A DNA stretch of 64,000 nucleotides from Notamacropus eugenii. Its lineage: Eukaryota; Chordata; Mammalia; Diprotodontia; Macropodidae. Where the stretch lies: contig NC_092874.1 of assembly GCF_028372415.1 (NCBI RefSeq), forward strand, positions 114,596,744-114,660,743. Direction: 5' to 3'. The position numbers were made by a program, and so were the translations under genes. The notes under the pieces are model-generated. The model saw nothing but the letters and a program-made list of their open reading frames with translations. It did no database searches and had not been told where the DNA came from. Of the stretch, positions 11,764-23,239 are shown piece after piece. The first letter of the stretch is position 1. Every line of letters starts with the position of its first letter.

Positions 11764-11848
11764 CTGTGATTGTTGAAGTACATCATGGCATACTCTGCTT
11801 TGACCTCCTCTAAAGTGGATGCCTTTCCATCTTCCAGGTTTAAGGATT
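11764..11848 (-). CDS. STRA8: STRA8 coding exon, NLEDG...LEEVK segment
   Basis: This 85-bp exon runs from acceptor ACAACAG to donor CACAG|GTAAGG. It encodes ESLNLEDGKASTLEEVKAEY then AMMYFNNH. It matches human ASFNLEDGHASSLEEVKKEYASMY. It enters with two bases completing Glu and leaves with AG, which is completed by the first base (C) of the next exon to give Ser. Confidence 0.93.
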
Positions 11849-12361
11849 CTGTTGTCAGGAAGAAGGGAAGGTGTTGGAAAGAGGTGTTGCTGTCCAGATG
11901 GGAAGCCTGACACTCCACAGTTCAATGCTCAGGATGTTCTGAGGACAGCTCCCTCTTGTAAACAGGGGGACACCAGGGGAGGCAGAGGAGGATTCGCCAA
12001 GCCAACAATGAGAATGCAAAGAATTAAGAAGACAAGAAACATGTAGCATCATAGATCAAAGAAGCTTAGAACTGGAAGGGGGCTTTGGGATCTCCTAACT
12101 CATCCCCAGCTTATGTAGAGATCTTCCTGCTCTTCCTCCTCCTCCTACTGGTTAATGAGGGATTCCCAAGTGAGGGATATGCCATATCCAGTTGTCCTGC
12201 CCTAGAGGGCTGCCAAGGACCCCAGATCAGGCTGCTCACCTTTGTCTCTCATTTAGTGAAACTCTAACCCATCTATCCAGAATTAAACCCTACCTGACTG
12301 AGCATCAGAGCCAGGTTTGATCCTGGAGGGAGATAAGGGGCATGCCATGATACGCAGTTAC

Positions 12362-12437
12362 CTTTCATCTTCAACAAACTATCCAATGTTTTCTCCAATT
12401 CCTGAATGTGAGTCTTCGCCTTACGCAAAACCTGCCA
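12362..12437 (-). CDS. STRA8: STRA8 coding exon with helix 2
   Basis: This 76-bp exon opens after acceptor TTCAG with TGG CAG and reads WQVLRKAKTHIQELEKTLDS then LLKMK plus one base. Human STRA8 has WQVLNKAKSHIPELEQTLDN at this point, so it is helix 2 of the bHLH-like region. The donor is G|GTAACT. The leftover G joins the AA of the next exon to give Glu, so phases fit exactly. The intron to the previous exon therefore falls in the loop between helix 1 and helix 2. Confidence 0.93.
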
Positions 12438-12887
12438 CTGAACACAAAGGCAAAGCTGAAGCCCCTCCCTGACCACTCCAAGCAGGTGTGTGTTGCTAGA
12501 AGCAGAGGCCTTCCCCTGTGGTCTCTTCTTTCCCACTAGTTGGTCACAATCTTTGAGCTATTTTGATGCAAGTGACAGGAATGGGTAAAAGACCAAGGCC
12601 CAATTCAACTGCAAGGATTTAAGCCTTTAAAAGAGCTCATAAAAATGGGTTTTATATGAAATACCAAAATACTTGGGTAAGCAGAGATCAGCAAAATGTT
12701 CCTTGAGTGGTTTTTTTTTTAGTGTTTTGTTAAAATGCCAAGCTGAGATTAGCAACTTAAATGTTGATGCTTACACAGTAGCTACAACTCTACCCCTACA
12801 GACTTTTAACAATTTCAAAACTGTCTGTCGATTATAATGAGATGATAGATTTCGAGCTGTAAGGGACTTCAGAATTCATCTAGTCCA

Positions 12888-13062
12888 GTCATTCTTAATT
12901 TGGGGTCCATGATTTTGTTTTCTTTAATATTTGGATAACTGCATTTCAATTTTTCTTTGTAATCCTTTATGTCATACATTTAAAAACATTATTCTAAGAA
13001 GGAAGGGGGGTCCCCAAGGCTTCACTGGCCTTCCAAAGGGTTCCATGGCAGAAAAAGATTAA
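12888..13062. mobile_element. Small non-autonomous hAT-type DNA element
   Basis: Starts CAGTCATTCTTAATTTGGGG and ends near AAAAAGATTAAAAGCCTCTC, imperfect terminal inverted repeats. The interior is AT-rich with CCAAAGGGTTCCATGGCAG. It carries no coding sequence. A THER1 scrap (12834-12887) adjoins it. 12110-12361 and 13063-13619 hold nothing recognised. Confidence 0.5.
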
Positions 13063-13635
13063 AAGCCTCTCATATAGTGCAACTAAAGCCCCAAAAGGTG
13101 AAGTGGGACTAAGGGAACACAGACTAATAAGGGACTGCAGGCACATGAATCCAGGTCCCCTGACTACAATTCCAGTGCTCTTTGCCCTAGGGCCACAGTA
13201 TCTTGTCATGGACATTACCAGGGAGACACCTCCTAGCTTGACAAAGGTGGAGGTATAAAAAAAACCAGGCAAACAAATAACTTAATGTACATTCAATGCA
13301 GCTGGTTTGAATCACAGCTTAAGTAATTTCTTTAATAATGGCCTAGAAGCAACCTGTAGGCTGGGACTGTGGTTTATGCTTTGTTACCATGGAATACACT
13401 GCACACTTCCACTTCCACTTCCACACTGCAATACACTTCCACACTGCAACTTTTCCCATTGTGGTTTTGATATATCATGAGTCAGCACAAGAAATTAAAT
13501 GGGAATTTTGGGGAGTTTCACTGAAGCAGCAGATAACACACAAAGGCCAGCAGATGACACAGAGCCTATGACCAAATACTTAACTCAGATTTTACAATGA
13601 GGTACTATAAATACCCCATAAAGAAAAGACTTCTC

Positions 13636-14146
13636 CGGGAGAGACAATTTAAAAATTATGGGACTACCTGAAAGCCATGATCAAAAAAAGAGTCTAGACA
13701 TCATCTTTCATGAAATTATCAAGAAAAATTGCCCTGAGATTCTAGAACCAGAGGGCAAAATAAATATTCAAGGAATCCACAGAACACCGCCTGAAAGAGA
13801 TCCAAAAAGAGAAACTCCTAGGAAAATTGTGGCCAAATTCCAGAATTTCCAGGTGAAGGAGAAAATATTGCAAGCAGCTAGAAAGAAACAATTCAAGTAT
13901 TGTGGAATTACAATCAGGATAACACAAGATCTAGCAGCCTCTACATTAAGGGATCGAAGGGCATGGAATAGGATATTCCAGAAGTCAAAGGAACTAGGAC
14001 TAAAACCAAGAATCACCTACCCAGCAAAACTGAGTATAATACTTCAGGGGAAAAATTGGTCTTTCAATGAAATAGAGGATTTTCAAGCATTCTTGATGAA
14101 AAGACCAGAGCTGAAAAGAAAATTTGACTTTCAAACACAAGAATGA
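13636..14146 (+). CDS. L1/HAL1 ORF1p fragment (RRM and C-terminal domain)
   Basis: The frame reads RDNLKIMGLPESHDQKKSLD near its start, then IQGIHRTPPERDPKRETPRK, ILQAARKKQFKYCGITIRIT, then QDLAASTLRDRRAWNRIFQK, and ends at a TGA at 14144-14146. The pattern R-x-N-L-x-I-x-G-x-P-E, the Pro-R-x-I-V-x-F segment, and the D-L-S/A-x-x-T-L-R-x-R-R-x-W motif are those of L1 ORF1 protein (RNA-binding RRM and CTD). The coiled-coil N-terminus is missing because of 5' truncation. About 170 codons are open without interruption, which suggests moderate age. It is not a host gene. Confidence 0.85.
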
Positions 14147-15158
14147 AGAGAACCAGGAAAAGGTGAACAGCAAAGAGAAGTCATAAGGGACTTACTAAAG
14201 TTGAACTGTTTACATTCCTACATGGAAAGACAATATTTGTAACTCTTGAAACTTTTCAGTATCTGGATACTGGGTAGGATTACACACACACACACATGCA
14301 CACACGCATACACACATAGAGACAGAGTGCACAGAGTGAATTGAAGAGGATGGGATCATATCTTAAAAAAAAATGAAATCAAGCAGTGAGAGAGAAATAT
14401 ATTGGGAGGAGAAAGGGAGAAATTGAATGGGGCAAATTATCTCTCATAAAAGAGGCAAGCAAAAGACTCATTAGTGGAGGGATAAATAGGGGAGGTGAGA
14501 GAAAAACATGAAGTCTACTCTCATCACATTCCACTAAAGGAAAGAATAAAATGCACACTCATTTTGGTAGGAAAACCTATCTCACAATACAGGAAAGTGG
14601 GGGATAAGGGGACAAGCAGGGTGGGGGGGAGGATAGAAGAGAGGGCATGGGGAGGAGAGTGCAATTCGAGGTCGACACTCATGGGGAGGGACAGAATCAA
14701 AAGAGAACAGAAGTAATGGGGGACAGGATAGGATGGAGGGAAATATAGTTAGTCCTATACAACACAACTATTATGGAAGTCATTTGCAAAACTACACAGA
14801 TTTGGCCTATATTGAATTGCTTGCCTTCCAAAGGGAAGGGGTGGAGAGGGAGGGAGGTAAAGAAGTTGGAACTCAAAGTGTTAGGATCAACTGTCGAGTA
14901 ATGTTCTTGCCACTAGGAAATAAGAAATACAGGTAAAGTGGTATAGAAAGCTATCTGGCCCTACAGGACAAAAGAGAAGACGGAGACAAGGGCAGAGAGG
15001 GATGATAGAAGAGAGAGCAGATTGGTCATAGGGGCAATTAGAATGCTTGGTATTTGGAGGGGGGAGGGGATAAAAGGGGAGAAAATTTGTAACCCAAAAT
15101 TTTGTGAAAATGAATGTTAAAAGTTAAATAAATAAATTTAATTTAAAAAAAAAAAAGA
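13636..15158 (+). mobile_element. HAL1-like half-LINE, 5'-truncated, with TSD
   Basis: The element contains an open ORF1 segment followed by about 1 kb of 3' UTR-like sequence (polypurine, a CA tract at 14279-14318), an AATAAA-rich end and a poly(A) tail at about 15145-15158. There is no trace of ORF2 between them. Flanks 13620-13635 and 15159-15174 are an identical 16-bp duplication AAAGAAAAGACTTCTC. L1 relatives with ORF1 but no ORF2 are the known HAL1 class, recorded in marsupials. An ordinary L1 with an internal deletion is the alternative. Confidence 0.75.
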
Positions 15159-16059
15159 AAAGAAAAGACTTCTCTGGCATGAAGAGAGGGCCAAAACTTT
15201 TTACACATATTTTTCAAGATCGAGGCAATGCTGTGCCCTACAACGTGGAAGGGATAACTGTACTTCACATTGACTTGGCCATACTCCTTCACTGACTAAG
15301 TAATTCTACTAGCTACTTTTAGAAAGAAGATTTCCTATAACAGGAGATGACTAGTTTGAATATCAGTCTTCAGGATGCCTAGCTTCAATGTACATTGGCA
15401 AACTAAAGTAGCCAAACTGTGTTTGGCTTACCTGTAACGATGTGTTGCCAGTTAACATGCCAATCCACCATTCAAACAATGGTTAATTGGAGAGTGGGGT
15501 CTCTATTCGAATTCACCTTTGTGCCCCTTTCTGCCATGCCCACAGCTGGCATTTCAGAAACGTTGGTTAAATTTTATTAGCATTGTGGTTCATCTAATAA
15601 CTCATTAAATAGGCACCACGGCAACAGGCACAATTTCCAATTGCATTGTCAGCTTTAACCCTGAATTGATGAGCGCAGAAATTTTCCTCCTGTCCTTCCC
15701 TGCCCCCCAAAAAGTGTAAAAAGTTAGAAAAAGGCAGACTCCATTTAAACTTCTTACATTCTTATTCCACAAAGGGAGACAACACAGATGACTTCTTGAT
15801 TTCATTCCACCTTACTTGCATATTGCATCTGGTAAGATTTAAGTTTCCAATTTTAGGTGAACTCACACACTAACTGGATGCACCACAGGGAGATGCTCAG
15901 ATCAAAGCAATAGCCAAGGAGTTCTGACCAACCCAAAGTCAAGAGAGAAGGACCAGAGCAACAGTACAATAGAAAACATTTCCCATGTAACACAAGCTAC
16001 CATCAACAATCTACTCAAAATAGAGGTGCATTTCCTGTTGCTCCAAGGAACTATGTTCT

Positions 16060-16222
16060 TACAAGGCCTATGACCCAGTGGAAATTATGCTGGATTTGGA
16101 GTCAGATCTTGCATGACCTTGGACTAGCAACTTAATCCAGGCCTCAATTTCTTCATCTACAAAAATTAAGGGGTTTGAATAAAGGGCCTCTGAGGTTCCT
16201 TCCAGCTCTCAATCTATAATCC
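16060..16222 (+). mobile_element. THER1/MIR3 SINE
   Basis: GGATTTGGAGTCAGATCTTG head and TCTGAGGTTCCTTCCAGCTC tail. 15175-16060 is unassigned intronic sequence. Confidence 0.7.
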
Positions 16223-16437
16223 CATAGCCACATAGAATGAGACAAGGATTTTCTCTCCTACAAACCAATAAGGCATCCCCCTTTTGCTTGAGCACAGAGA
16301 TGGACTTACCTAAAAATTAAGAATAGAGGTTAACATGCTTTTATTTTTAAAATGAAAGTACTATGTAGACAAGGCACTATGGTTTCTTCTTTTGGAGCCC
16401 TGCACCTGACTCTCATGATCCTCCATGAACTAAAGGG
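16222..16437. repeat. Segment homologous to 24993-25220 (copy A)
   Basis: Shares, in the same orientation, ACATAGAATGAGACAAGGAT, GAGATGGACTTACCTAAAAA, TTAAGAATA, GACAAGGCACTATG and GGAGCCCTGCACCT with copy B. Family not recognised. Confidence 0.75.
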
Positions 16438-16669
16438 ACTCAGTGTCTCAAAACTATAGGGAAAAGTAAGCAGAAAGAATAGCTTCTTGTCCATGAACTC
16501 CTCTACTATTTATAGTGATTTATCATCCTTTAAAGGTTGTAAACATGCTGTAAAATTCTCTTTTTTTTTGTTCTACTTCCATATGGAAGTATACATTGTA
16601 TCTGATGTTTGTTAAACTCAGAATTTTTTTTAAATTGCACTAAAAGGTAAGCTCAGATTTTTTTTAAGT

Positions 16670-16880
16670 TTCCAAATCACTTTGCAAACATCCCCTTCCT
16701 GATGCTCATAACAGCCCTATGAGGTAAGTGATATTATCGTCCCCATTTTATAGATGGGAAGACTACAGCTCAAGGAGGTTAAATTCATTGACGGTGACCC
16801 AACTAATCAATGTCTAAGGCGAGAGGCCTACCTGACTCCAAGTCCAGTACTCTAGCTATTATATACCACATTGCCTGTCT
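16670..16880 (-). mobile_element. MIR
   Basis: Antisense MIR: CCTATGAGGTAAGTGATATT and CCCATTTTATAGATGGGAAG. Confidence 0.7.
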
Positions 16881-17117
16881 CTTCTGGTCCCAAATGACCA
16901 TTCTATTTAGCATCCTCTCCACATTGAAGGAAAAGTATGATTTTGTAGCTTCTTTCAACTCAGATAAACCTTCTCCTTTCAGTCGTTTAGCTCTTTAAGT
17001 TGATGTAGCAAACATGTCCTTGCTAGGAGGAAGACACTATTCAAGACTGTTCCTTTCTGGATGACCACAACTTCTAACTTGTGGGGAAATGACCATTATC
17101 CAAGTACTGTTCTAATT

Positions 17118-17365
17118 TAGGGGCAGCTAGGTGGCATAGAGGTTAGAGATTCTGGTGTCAGGAAAACCTGAGTTGAAATTCAGCCTCAGATACTTACTAG
17201 CTGTGTGACCTTACTAGCAAATTACTTAACCCTGCTTGCCTCAGTTTCCTCATCTGTAAAGTGAGCTGGAGGAGGAAATGGTAAACCACTCCAGTATCTT
17301 TGCCAAGACCCAAGAGTCATGGGTCACAAAGAGTCAGACAGGATTGATACGAATGTATAACAATT
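17118..17365 (+). mobile_element. Marsupial CORE-SINE
   Basis: AGGGGCAGCTAGGTGGCATA head, CTCAGTTTCCTCATCTGTAA core, AGAGTCAGACAGG end. A degraded second CORE-SINE lies at about 17665-17790. 17800-18160 shows no recognised feature, then a short (TTTG)n at 18168-18190 and TAA-rich sequence to 18400. Confidence 0.88.
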
Positions 17366-18404
17366 CTGTTGTACCTTCCTCCTATGGAAGTGACCTTAAA
17401 TTCTCAAAAGTTCCTCTTGAGGAGGGAGGGCCCTCTCTGACAACTCCAACCCAAGTTAGAAAGACTTCAAATGCACACTCTGCAGCGAGTGACATATCTT
17501 TTGTCTGAGGTCTAGTCTCACTGAGTCCAAAGAAGCCAGAAATTTTAAGATTGTCCTCTGTACCCACAGAACCTTCCATTCAAATCAAGCTACCGGGTCC
17601 TTAGTGACAGCCCACTCTCCCACAAGGCAAAAGGCAGGTAAATGGAGAGGAGAAAGTTTGCCTTTAGAGGAAGCAAGACCTGGATTTGAGCTGTATCTGT
17701 GAGAGACACCCCTCCTCCCAGCACCCCCCCTCCCCCAACACATGGACTAGCTATGCGACCCTGGGCAAGTCACTTAATCTCAGCGCTCAAAGCAACTGTG
17801 TAGACGCCCCAGGCAAGACTACAGGTCCCAATAAGGATGAAATTTCCCAAAAGAAATGAACAAAACAAAAAATGCTGTGACTTTAAGTCTCTCAAGGTAC
17901 AAAGACAGAAAGCAAAGCAGCCCCTGCTCTTGGAGTTTGCATTCTGTTTGAAGGAGAGAAATCATCCCAGGGCTAACTTGTGCTTTTTAGACGGTTCTGG
18001 GAATGTATTGTTTGGAGGTTTAGAAGCTTCAGCACCTTCTCCCCAACAAGACTGTGAGCTTTGCTGGGACCAGGATTGCTGGCTCTCGTATCCTCTCAGC
18101 AGCTAACTCGTGGCTCCAGCCTCAGGCAGCACGGAGTATAGATGGCTGACTATCCGTCCAGGTGGTTAGGTTTGTTTGTTTGTTTGTTTGGATGAAAACC
18201 AGAAAACCTAAAGACCGGGAAGAACTTCTCCTAATCTGAGGCTCTTTGCTCACCAAAGACAGCAATAATAATAGATAATCAATAATAATAATAGAACCAA
18301 TAAGATTAACTATTATTATTAATAATTGATGATTATATAAAATATGATTGATAATAATGAATCAGATTAACTCTAATAATGATAACTAAGATAATTAGTA
18401 ACAA

Positions 18405-18815
18405 TAGCCAACATTTATAGGGGCAGCTAGGTGGCCCAATGGATAGATCACTATGCCTGAAGTCCCAAAGACTCATCTTCCTGAGTTTAAATCTTATCTC
18501 AGACACGTGCTGTGTGACCCTGGGAAAGTCACTTAACCTTATTTGCCTCCATTTTCCTTCTCTGAAGAAGGACTCCAGTACCTCTGCCAAGAAGAACCCA
18601 AATGGGGTCATGAAGAGTCGGACACGACCAAAAACGCCTGAACGACAACGCAAAGCATTTATAGAGTGCATTGAGGTTTGTGGAATACTTTACATGTATT
18701 ACCTCATTTGATCCTCACAACAACCCAGCGAGGTAGACACCACTATTACTCCCATTTTAAAGATGAGGAAACTGAGGTTGAGAGATGTGAAATGCCAAAT
18801 GCCACACAGTTAAAT
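18405..18815. mobile_element. Minus-strand MIR split by a plus-strand CORE-SINE
   Basis: CORE-SINE 18420-18652 (GGGGCAGCTAGGTGGCCCAA head). Flanks ACATTTATAG and GCATTTATAG are the likely duplication. The disrupted MIR resumes at 18653 (TTTACATGTATTACCTCATT ... AAAGATGAGGAAACTGAGGT). Confidence 0.75.
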
Positions 18816-19784
18816 AAGTCTTTACAAAATTTGTTGAGATCACAATTAACAAAAATGACCACTAGTAGAGGCAATATTTTACCATCTGCATTAAAATACA
18901 GCAGTTGTAGGCTCAGAAAGGACCTTGGGGGTCACTGAGTCTAACCTGGACTCAGACAAAAGTCCCCTTTACACCATACCTGATGAGGGGTCATCTGGAC
19001 TTTGGTTGTAGACCCCCAATGATGACAGGGGTGAGAGATGCCAAAGTCCACCCTGTCCCACCCCTGCTTCCTGGGGGCAGCTCACTCCACTTCTGGTGGA
19101 TAGCTGGAATTGATAGAAAACTTTTCCTTACATGGAGTCTAAATCTACCTCTCTTCAGTGTCATTCCGGATACTTCTAGTTCTGTCCCCTGGAGCTAAGA
19201 AGTCTAATCTGATTTCCTCCCATGATTGCCCTTCCAACATTTGCCAGATAGCTCTGTGTTGTAGACAGTAGTTAGAGGGCAAAGGTAAGATGAGAAGCAG
19301 GTGATGCCACAGTTGTACTAAGAAGTTAAGCAAGTGGAATGAAATTTCTTGATTGACTATGAGAATCATAGTTGGTTTGAGGAGGGAAATGGAGTCATCT
19401 CTCTGCTTGAACCAGACGACTGAAGTTGGAATAGGTTCATATCCAAAAGGCTTCTCCTTCTCCCCATGTGCACCCAGACAGGAATGTTTCACACTCATGG
19501 GCACATAGATCCGTGACAATGTTCCGGCTAGAAGATCATGACCAATCAGTTAACCAGGGTGCTAAAGCCATACTCCACTTCACTTCCCTTAGGCATTTCT
19601 GGCAGGAGGAGAGGGAAGATATTGCCAGAAGTAACTGAAACACTGATGGCTGCTGTCTAACCCCCTCTCCCTGCCCCAGCATAGCCAGATTCCCTATTGC
19701 CCCGAGTTATCCTGGCAGGTTCCTCCGTGATCCCTCTCTCCCTCCACTCCTATTGCATTTTCAGGTGAGGAACAGATGATCTTA

Positions 19785-20190
19785 CAGATTCATAGATTTA
19801 GATTTGGAAGCGACCTTAAAGGTGACCTAAAGCTTTTTTAAAGAGGAGGAAGGGCCAGCTAGGTGACAGAGTGGATAGAGCACCAGACCTGGACTCAGGA
19901 AGATTCCTCTTTGTGAATTCAAACCTGTTCTCCCACACTTAGTAGCTATGTGGCCCTAGGCAAGTCACTTAAACGCTGTTTACCTCAGTTTTCTCATCTG
20001 TAAAATGAACTGGAGAAAGAAATGACAAGCTTCCAAGAAAACTTCAAATGTGGTCAAGGAGACTCAGACACAACTTAAAAATGACTGAATAACAACAAAG
20101 TGAAGGAACAGGGGTCCAAATCCGTTAGGTGACTTGTCCTATGTCATACAGGTAAGTGATTTGAATCTAAGCGCTCTGACATGAAATCTC
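19785..20190. mobile_element. Minus-strand THER1 split by a plus-strand CORE-SINE
   Basis: CORE-SINE at 19852-20098 (GGGCCAGCTAGGTGACAGAG ... AATAACAACAAAG). THER1 halves lie at 19785-19850 and 20100-20190. It sits only about 80 bp past the STRA8 exon donor. 18960-19780 shows only a THER1 scrap at its start. Confidence 0.7.
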
Positions 20191-20267
20191 CTTCTTCCTG
20201 AAAAATGTTGGGATCCCTGATCTATATCCACTTATGTTGCTATCTCCCTCCCCTTTGAGCCACTCAC

Positions 20268-20478
20268 CCCTGCCTCTCCATATCTTTGTTGTTTTACTAT
20301 TAGAGTGAGAAAAAACCGTTTTCCTAAGGCTGTTGAAGAGTCTGACCAGCGTTGCTCGGTGCCGGGCCTGAGACAAGCGTCTCCGCAGCAGTCGGGGCTC
20401 TAACTCCTGTAGCTGGGTTAGGAGTTTGGGAGTCCCGCTGACACATGGGCTGCTGTCTCCGGACGTCTCCATTAAGAG
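20268..20478 (-). CDS. STRA8: STRA8 first recognisable coding exon (start codon and basic-helix 1)
   Basis: STRA8 is the retinoic-acid-stimulated nuclear factor that starts the meiotic programme in germ cells, acting with MEIOSIN. The ATG is at 20472 on the minus strand, just after a splice acceptor (TTGCAG ending at 20479). The protein begins METSGDSSPC and contains LLTQLQELEPRLLRRRLSQA followed by RHRATLVRLFNSLRKTVFS. I matched this from memory to human STRA8 (PAQLQELEHRVARRRLSQAR...). This is the basic segment and helix 1 of its bHLH-like domain. The start agrees with the internal human methionine that opens MATPEEN. The donor is uncertain. GTGAGT after 20268 is strongest, but it ends the exon in phase 1, while the next exon needs phase 0. 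GTAAAA after 20298 has the same phase problem. The alignment to human ends at an AAG at 20284. An extra human N-terminal exon (MGKIDVD...) was not found. Confidence 0.9.
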
Positions 20479-20869
20479 CTGCAATGGAATATTATGCCTT
20501 CTGCCCTTACTAAGTAAATATACAGGAGGAAGGGAGAGAGGCAGAGAGATGGACAGACAGAGAGACTGAGACAGAGAGAGACAGAGGAGAGAGAGGCTGT
20601 GGATGGAAGCAAAAGAGGAAGAGGGAGAATGGAAGCAAGGCACCCCCTACATGCATACTCATTATGCACATCCGACCCTGACAGAAATACAGCACATGGT
20701 ACCACACGGCATCCAAACCCAGCAGCTATCAATATTGGGTTGGCAGCCAGAGGTTCCCATTGAGTTACAGAACAAGAATGCCAAGGCACTGGAGGAGTCT
20801 GACTTCTTCAATCCTTGATGTAGTTCATATGGTCAAGGGAGTGGCCTTCTAGCCCGATCCCTATCCTTA

Positions 20870-21260
20870 GATTCTAATTGCTAAGATACAACGCAAACTC
20901 TTTCACTTGGCAGTTCAGGCCCTTCAAGATCTGGCTGGAAGTTCTTTCCAGACCTTTTTCCTAGTACCCCTTTTCCTGAACAGTATTTCCCATCAAACTA
21001 ATCTGCTACTGCCCTATCCCATCTCCCATGTTAGCCTGTCCCTCCTGCCTGGGGCATTCCCTCCTCCTGCTGCCTTGTAGAATTCAAATCTCAGTTCAGA
21101 TACTACCTCCTACGAACTAGCAACCTTTTCTAATTCCTCTCTCATTGGTCCCTGTCCCAAACTGATGCTAGCTTAAGGACACAGACTGCTTTTGTCTTGT
21201 ATCTCCAGCACTGTGCTTTGCACATAGTAGGAGCTTAAAAAAGGTTGAATTCAACCATGT
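20870..21260 (+). mobile_element. L2/L3-type LINE remnant
   Basis: Sense CR1-clade style text: CAGGCCCTTCAAGATCTGGC, TTCAAATCTCAGTTCAGATA and end TTTGCACATAGTAGGAGCTT. Confidence 0.6.
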
Positions 21261-21314
21261 TGATTTCTTCCAATTTTCATACAACTGAAACTCCTAAAAG
21301 ATGACTCCCCACCA

Positions 21315-21505
21315 TTGGATCATAGATTTAGAGCTGGAAGAAGGGATGTAGAAGGTGTTAAGACCAACCTCCCTTATTTTACAGATAATGTTAGAAGAGA
21401 TTAAGCGCCTTGCCCAGAATCAAACCATCCACAGTATAGGTAAGTGTAGAAATGTCTAAGAGTGGAGTTGAACCAACTCTTGCAAAGCCAGTGGACTATC
21501 CATAC
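21315..21505 (-). mobile_element. THER1/MIR3 SINE
   Basis: GATCATAGATTTAGAGCTGG head of the antisense copy, then TTATTTTACAGATAATG. 21510-22100 is unassigned. A plus-strand MIR/THER1 lies at 22105-22240. Confidence 0.7.
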
Positions 21506-22561
21506 CACATTGCCATGCCATAATGTCATCTACCTACAAAATGAGAAAGTCCCACAACCACCACAACAATAGCATTGGCTTCCCTTCACCTCATGCTTTA
21601 AACAGAGATTTATAGTCTTATCTTACTAGCCAGGATTACTGAAGATAATCCTTTCTTCTTTTTGAAATATCTCCACTACAGCTAAAAATTTCTGGGTTTG
21701 CAGAGAGGGAATCCCTTCCCTATAGCAGGCAATGTTCGTAAACTCACTATCCCTCCTGCAGAAGATAGTATGTTTCCCACTGTAGCCATAGCAGACTTGT
21801 GCAGACTACACACTTATTTGTACAAGTTCCTGACAATTCACTCCTTAAAGAGATTTGGGCTATCATGAAGGGATGTCCAGAGTGTTCCTTTTTTTGAGGG
21901 TAAGAATCACTGTCTCTCCAAAGCAATGCACTGATCATTCATTTCCTCATAATTATCATAAGCCCCAGTGTTATGTTTGCCAGGGAAGTTCTGACAATGG
22001 TATATCAACTGTCAGCAACTAGGGGAAGGAAGCCTTGAAAGGAGAATCAATACAAATGCATACTAAATCATAGATTTTAAAATGCTTCCCCCACAAATGC
22101 AAAGAATACTAGATTTCGTGTCTGATTTACTCTGCCTGCCACTTACTACTCATGTGACCCTGGGAAGATCAAGTCACTTCTCTGAGACTCAGTTTCCTTA
22201 TCTGTAAAATGGGCACAATAATACCCTCCCACAGAGGTCCTTGAGGTCAGGGATTGTTTTTATTTTTGTCTTTGCATCCTCAGTATCTAGCTCAGTCCCT
22301 GATGTGGAGCAGATGCTGGACAAATAAATGCTTCTTGAATTAAATTTCTGTAGCAATTTCTGTAAAAAAAAAAAATGACTCTAGTGAGCCGTAAAGGAAG
22401 CATTCCTTCTTCTAACACACCAGTCTCCACCTGTAGCAAAATGAGCAGCATGGCTATTTCTCTACATTTTATTTCCAGAGAGCTTGGAAAGAAGGCACTT
22501 GACAAACTTTTAATCTATATCTTCTGTTTCCTCCATCATGTGGTCTTCAAAGAGTGAAACA

Positions 22562-22897
22562 GGCACCACAGTGAAGACACTGCCAGCCAGGCATCAGTCC
22601 TGGGTAAACGATCACCAGCCCATGAAAAGCAAAATCCAAACAAGTGCTCTTTTTTCCTGCACTTTCCTAAAACAGCAACTCATCTGTGAAAGAGCTAGAC
22701 AACCCAAATGATGACTTCTGTTTCTAAGAAGGCACCACAGTAAGGACACTGCCAGCCAGGCAGTCAGTCCTGGGTAAACGATCACCAGCCCATGAAAAGC
22801 GAAATCCAAACAAGCGCTCTTTTTTTCTGCACTTTCCTAAAACAGCAACTCATCTGTGAAAGAGTTAGACAACCCAAATGATGACTTTTGTTTCTAT
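22562..22897. repeat. 169-bp tandem duplication
   Basis: Copy 1 is 22562-22730 and copy 2 is 22731-22897. Both begin GGCACCACAGT and share GGGTAAACGATCACCAGCCC, ATGAAAAGC and AACAGCAACTCATCTGTGAA. By eye they differ at about 8 positions (near 95% identity). Non-coding; a MIR (minus) follows at about 22900-23030. Confidence 0.95.
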
Positions 22898-23239
22898 GGC
22901 CTTTCACATGGCACTGAATCCTCACAAACACCCTGTGAGGTAGGTGCAGTAAGAATGAGCTACCACATGGAAGGAAACAGGCGCAGAAAGTCACTTGCTC
23001 CAAGACCAAGTAGAAGCTAAAAGAGCCACAATTTCATCATGGTTTTCTCACTGCTTTCCACGACCTCATACTGACTTTCACAGTATATACTGGTTTTTAA
23101 AAAATTCTCTTTCTTTCCCTTTCCCCCAGAAAAAAAAATTCCTCTCAAATACACCCTTTTTTCTGAACTACTAATTACTGGACTGACTGTATAGAGGGAG
23201 GTCTCAAAGTCACTGGGTAATCCTGCATTCATTTGCTTG

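Noticed and set aside
13636-14146. Host protein-coding gene
   Set aside because: The motifs are L1 ORF1p, and the element has poly(A) and target-site duplication.
20264-20290. AT-AC intron after the STRA8 AAG (ATATGG)
   Set aside because: ATATGG does not fit the U12 donor ATATCC, and the next exon is preceded by a normal CAG acceptor.
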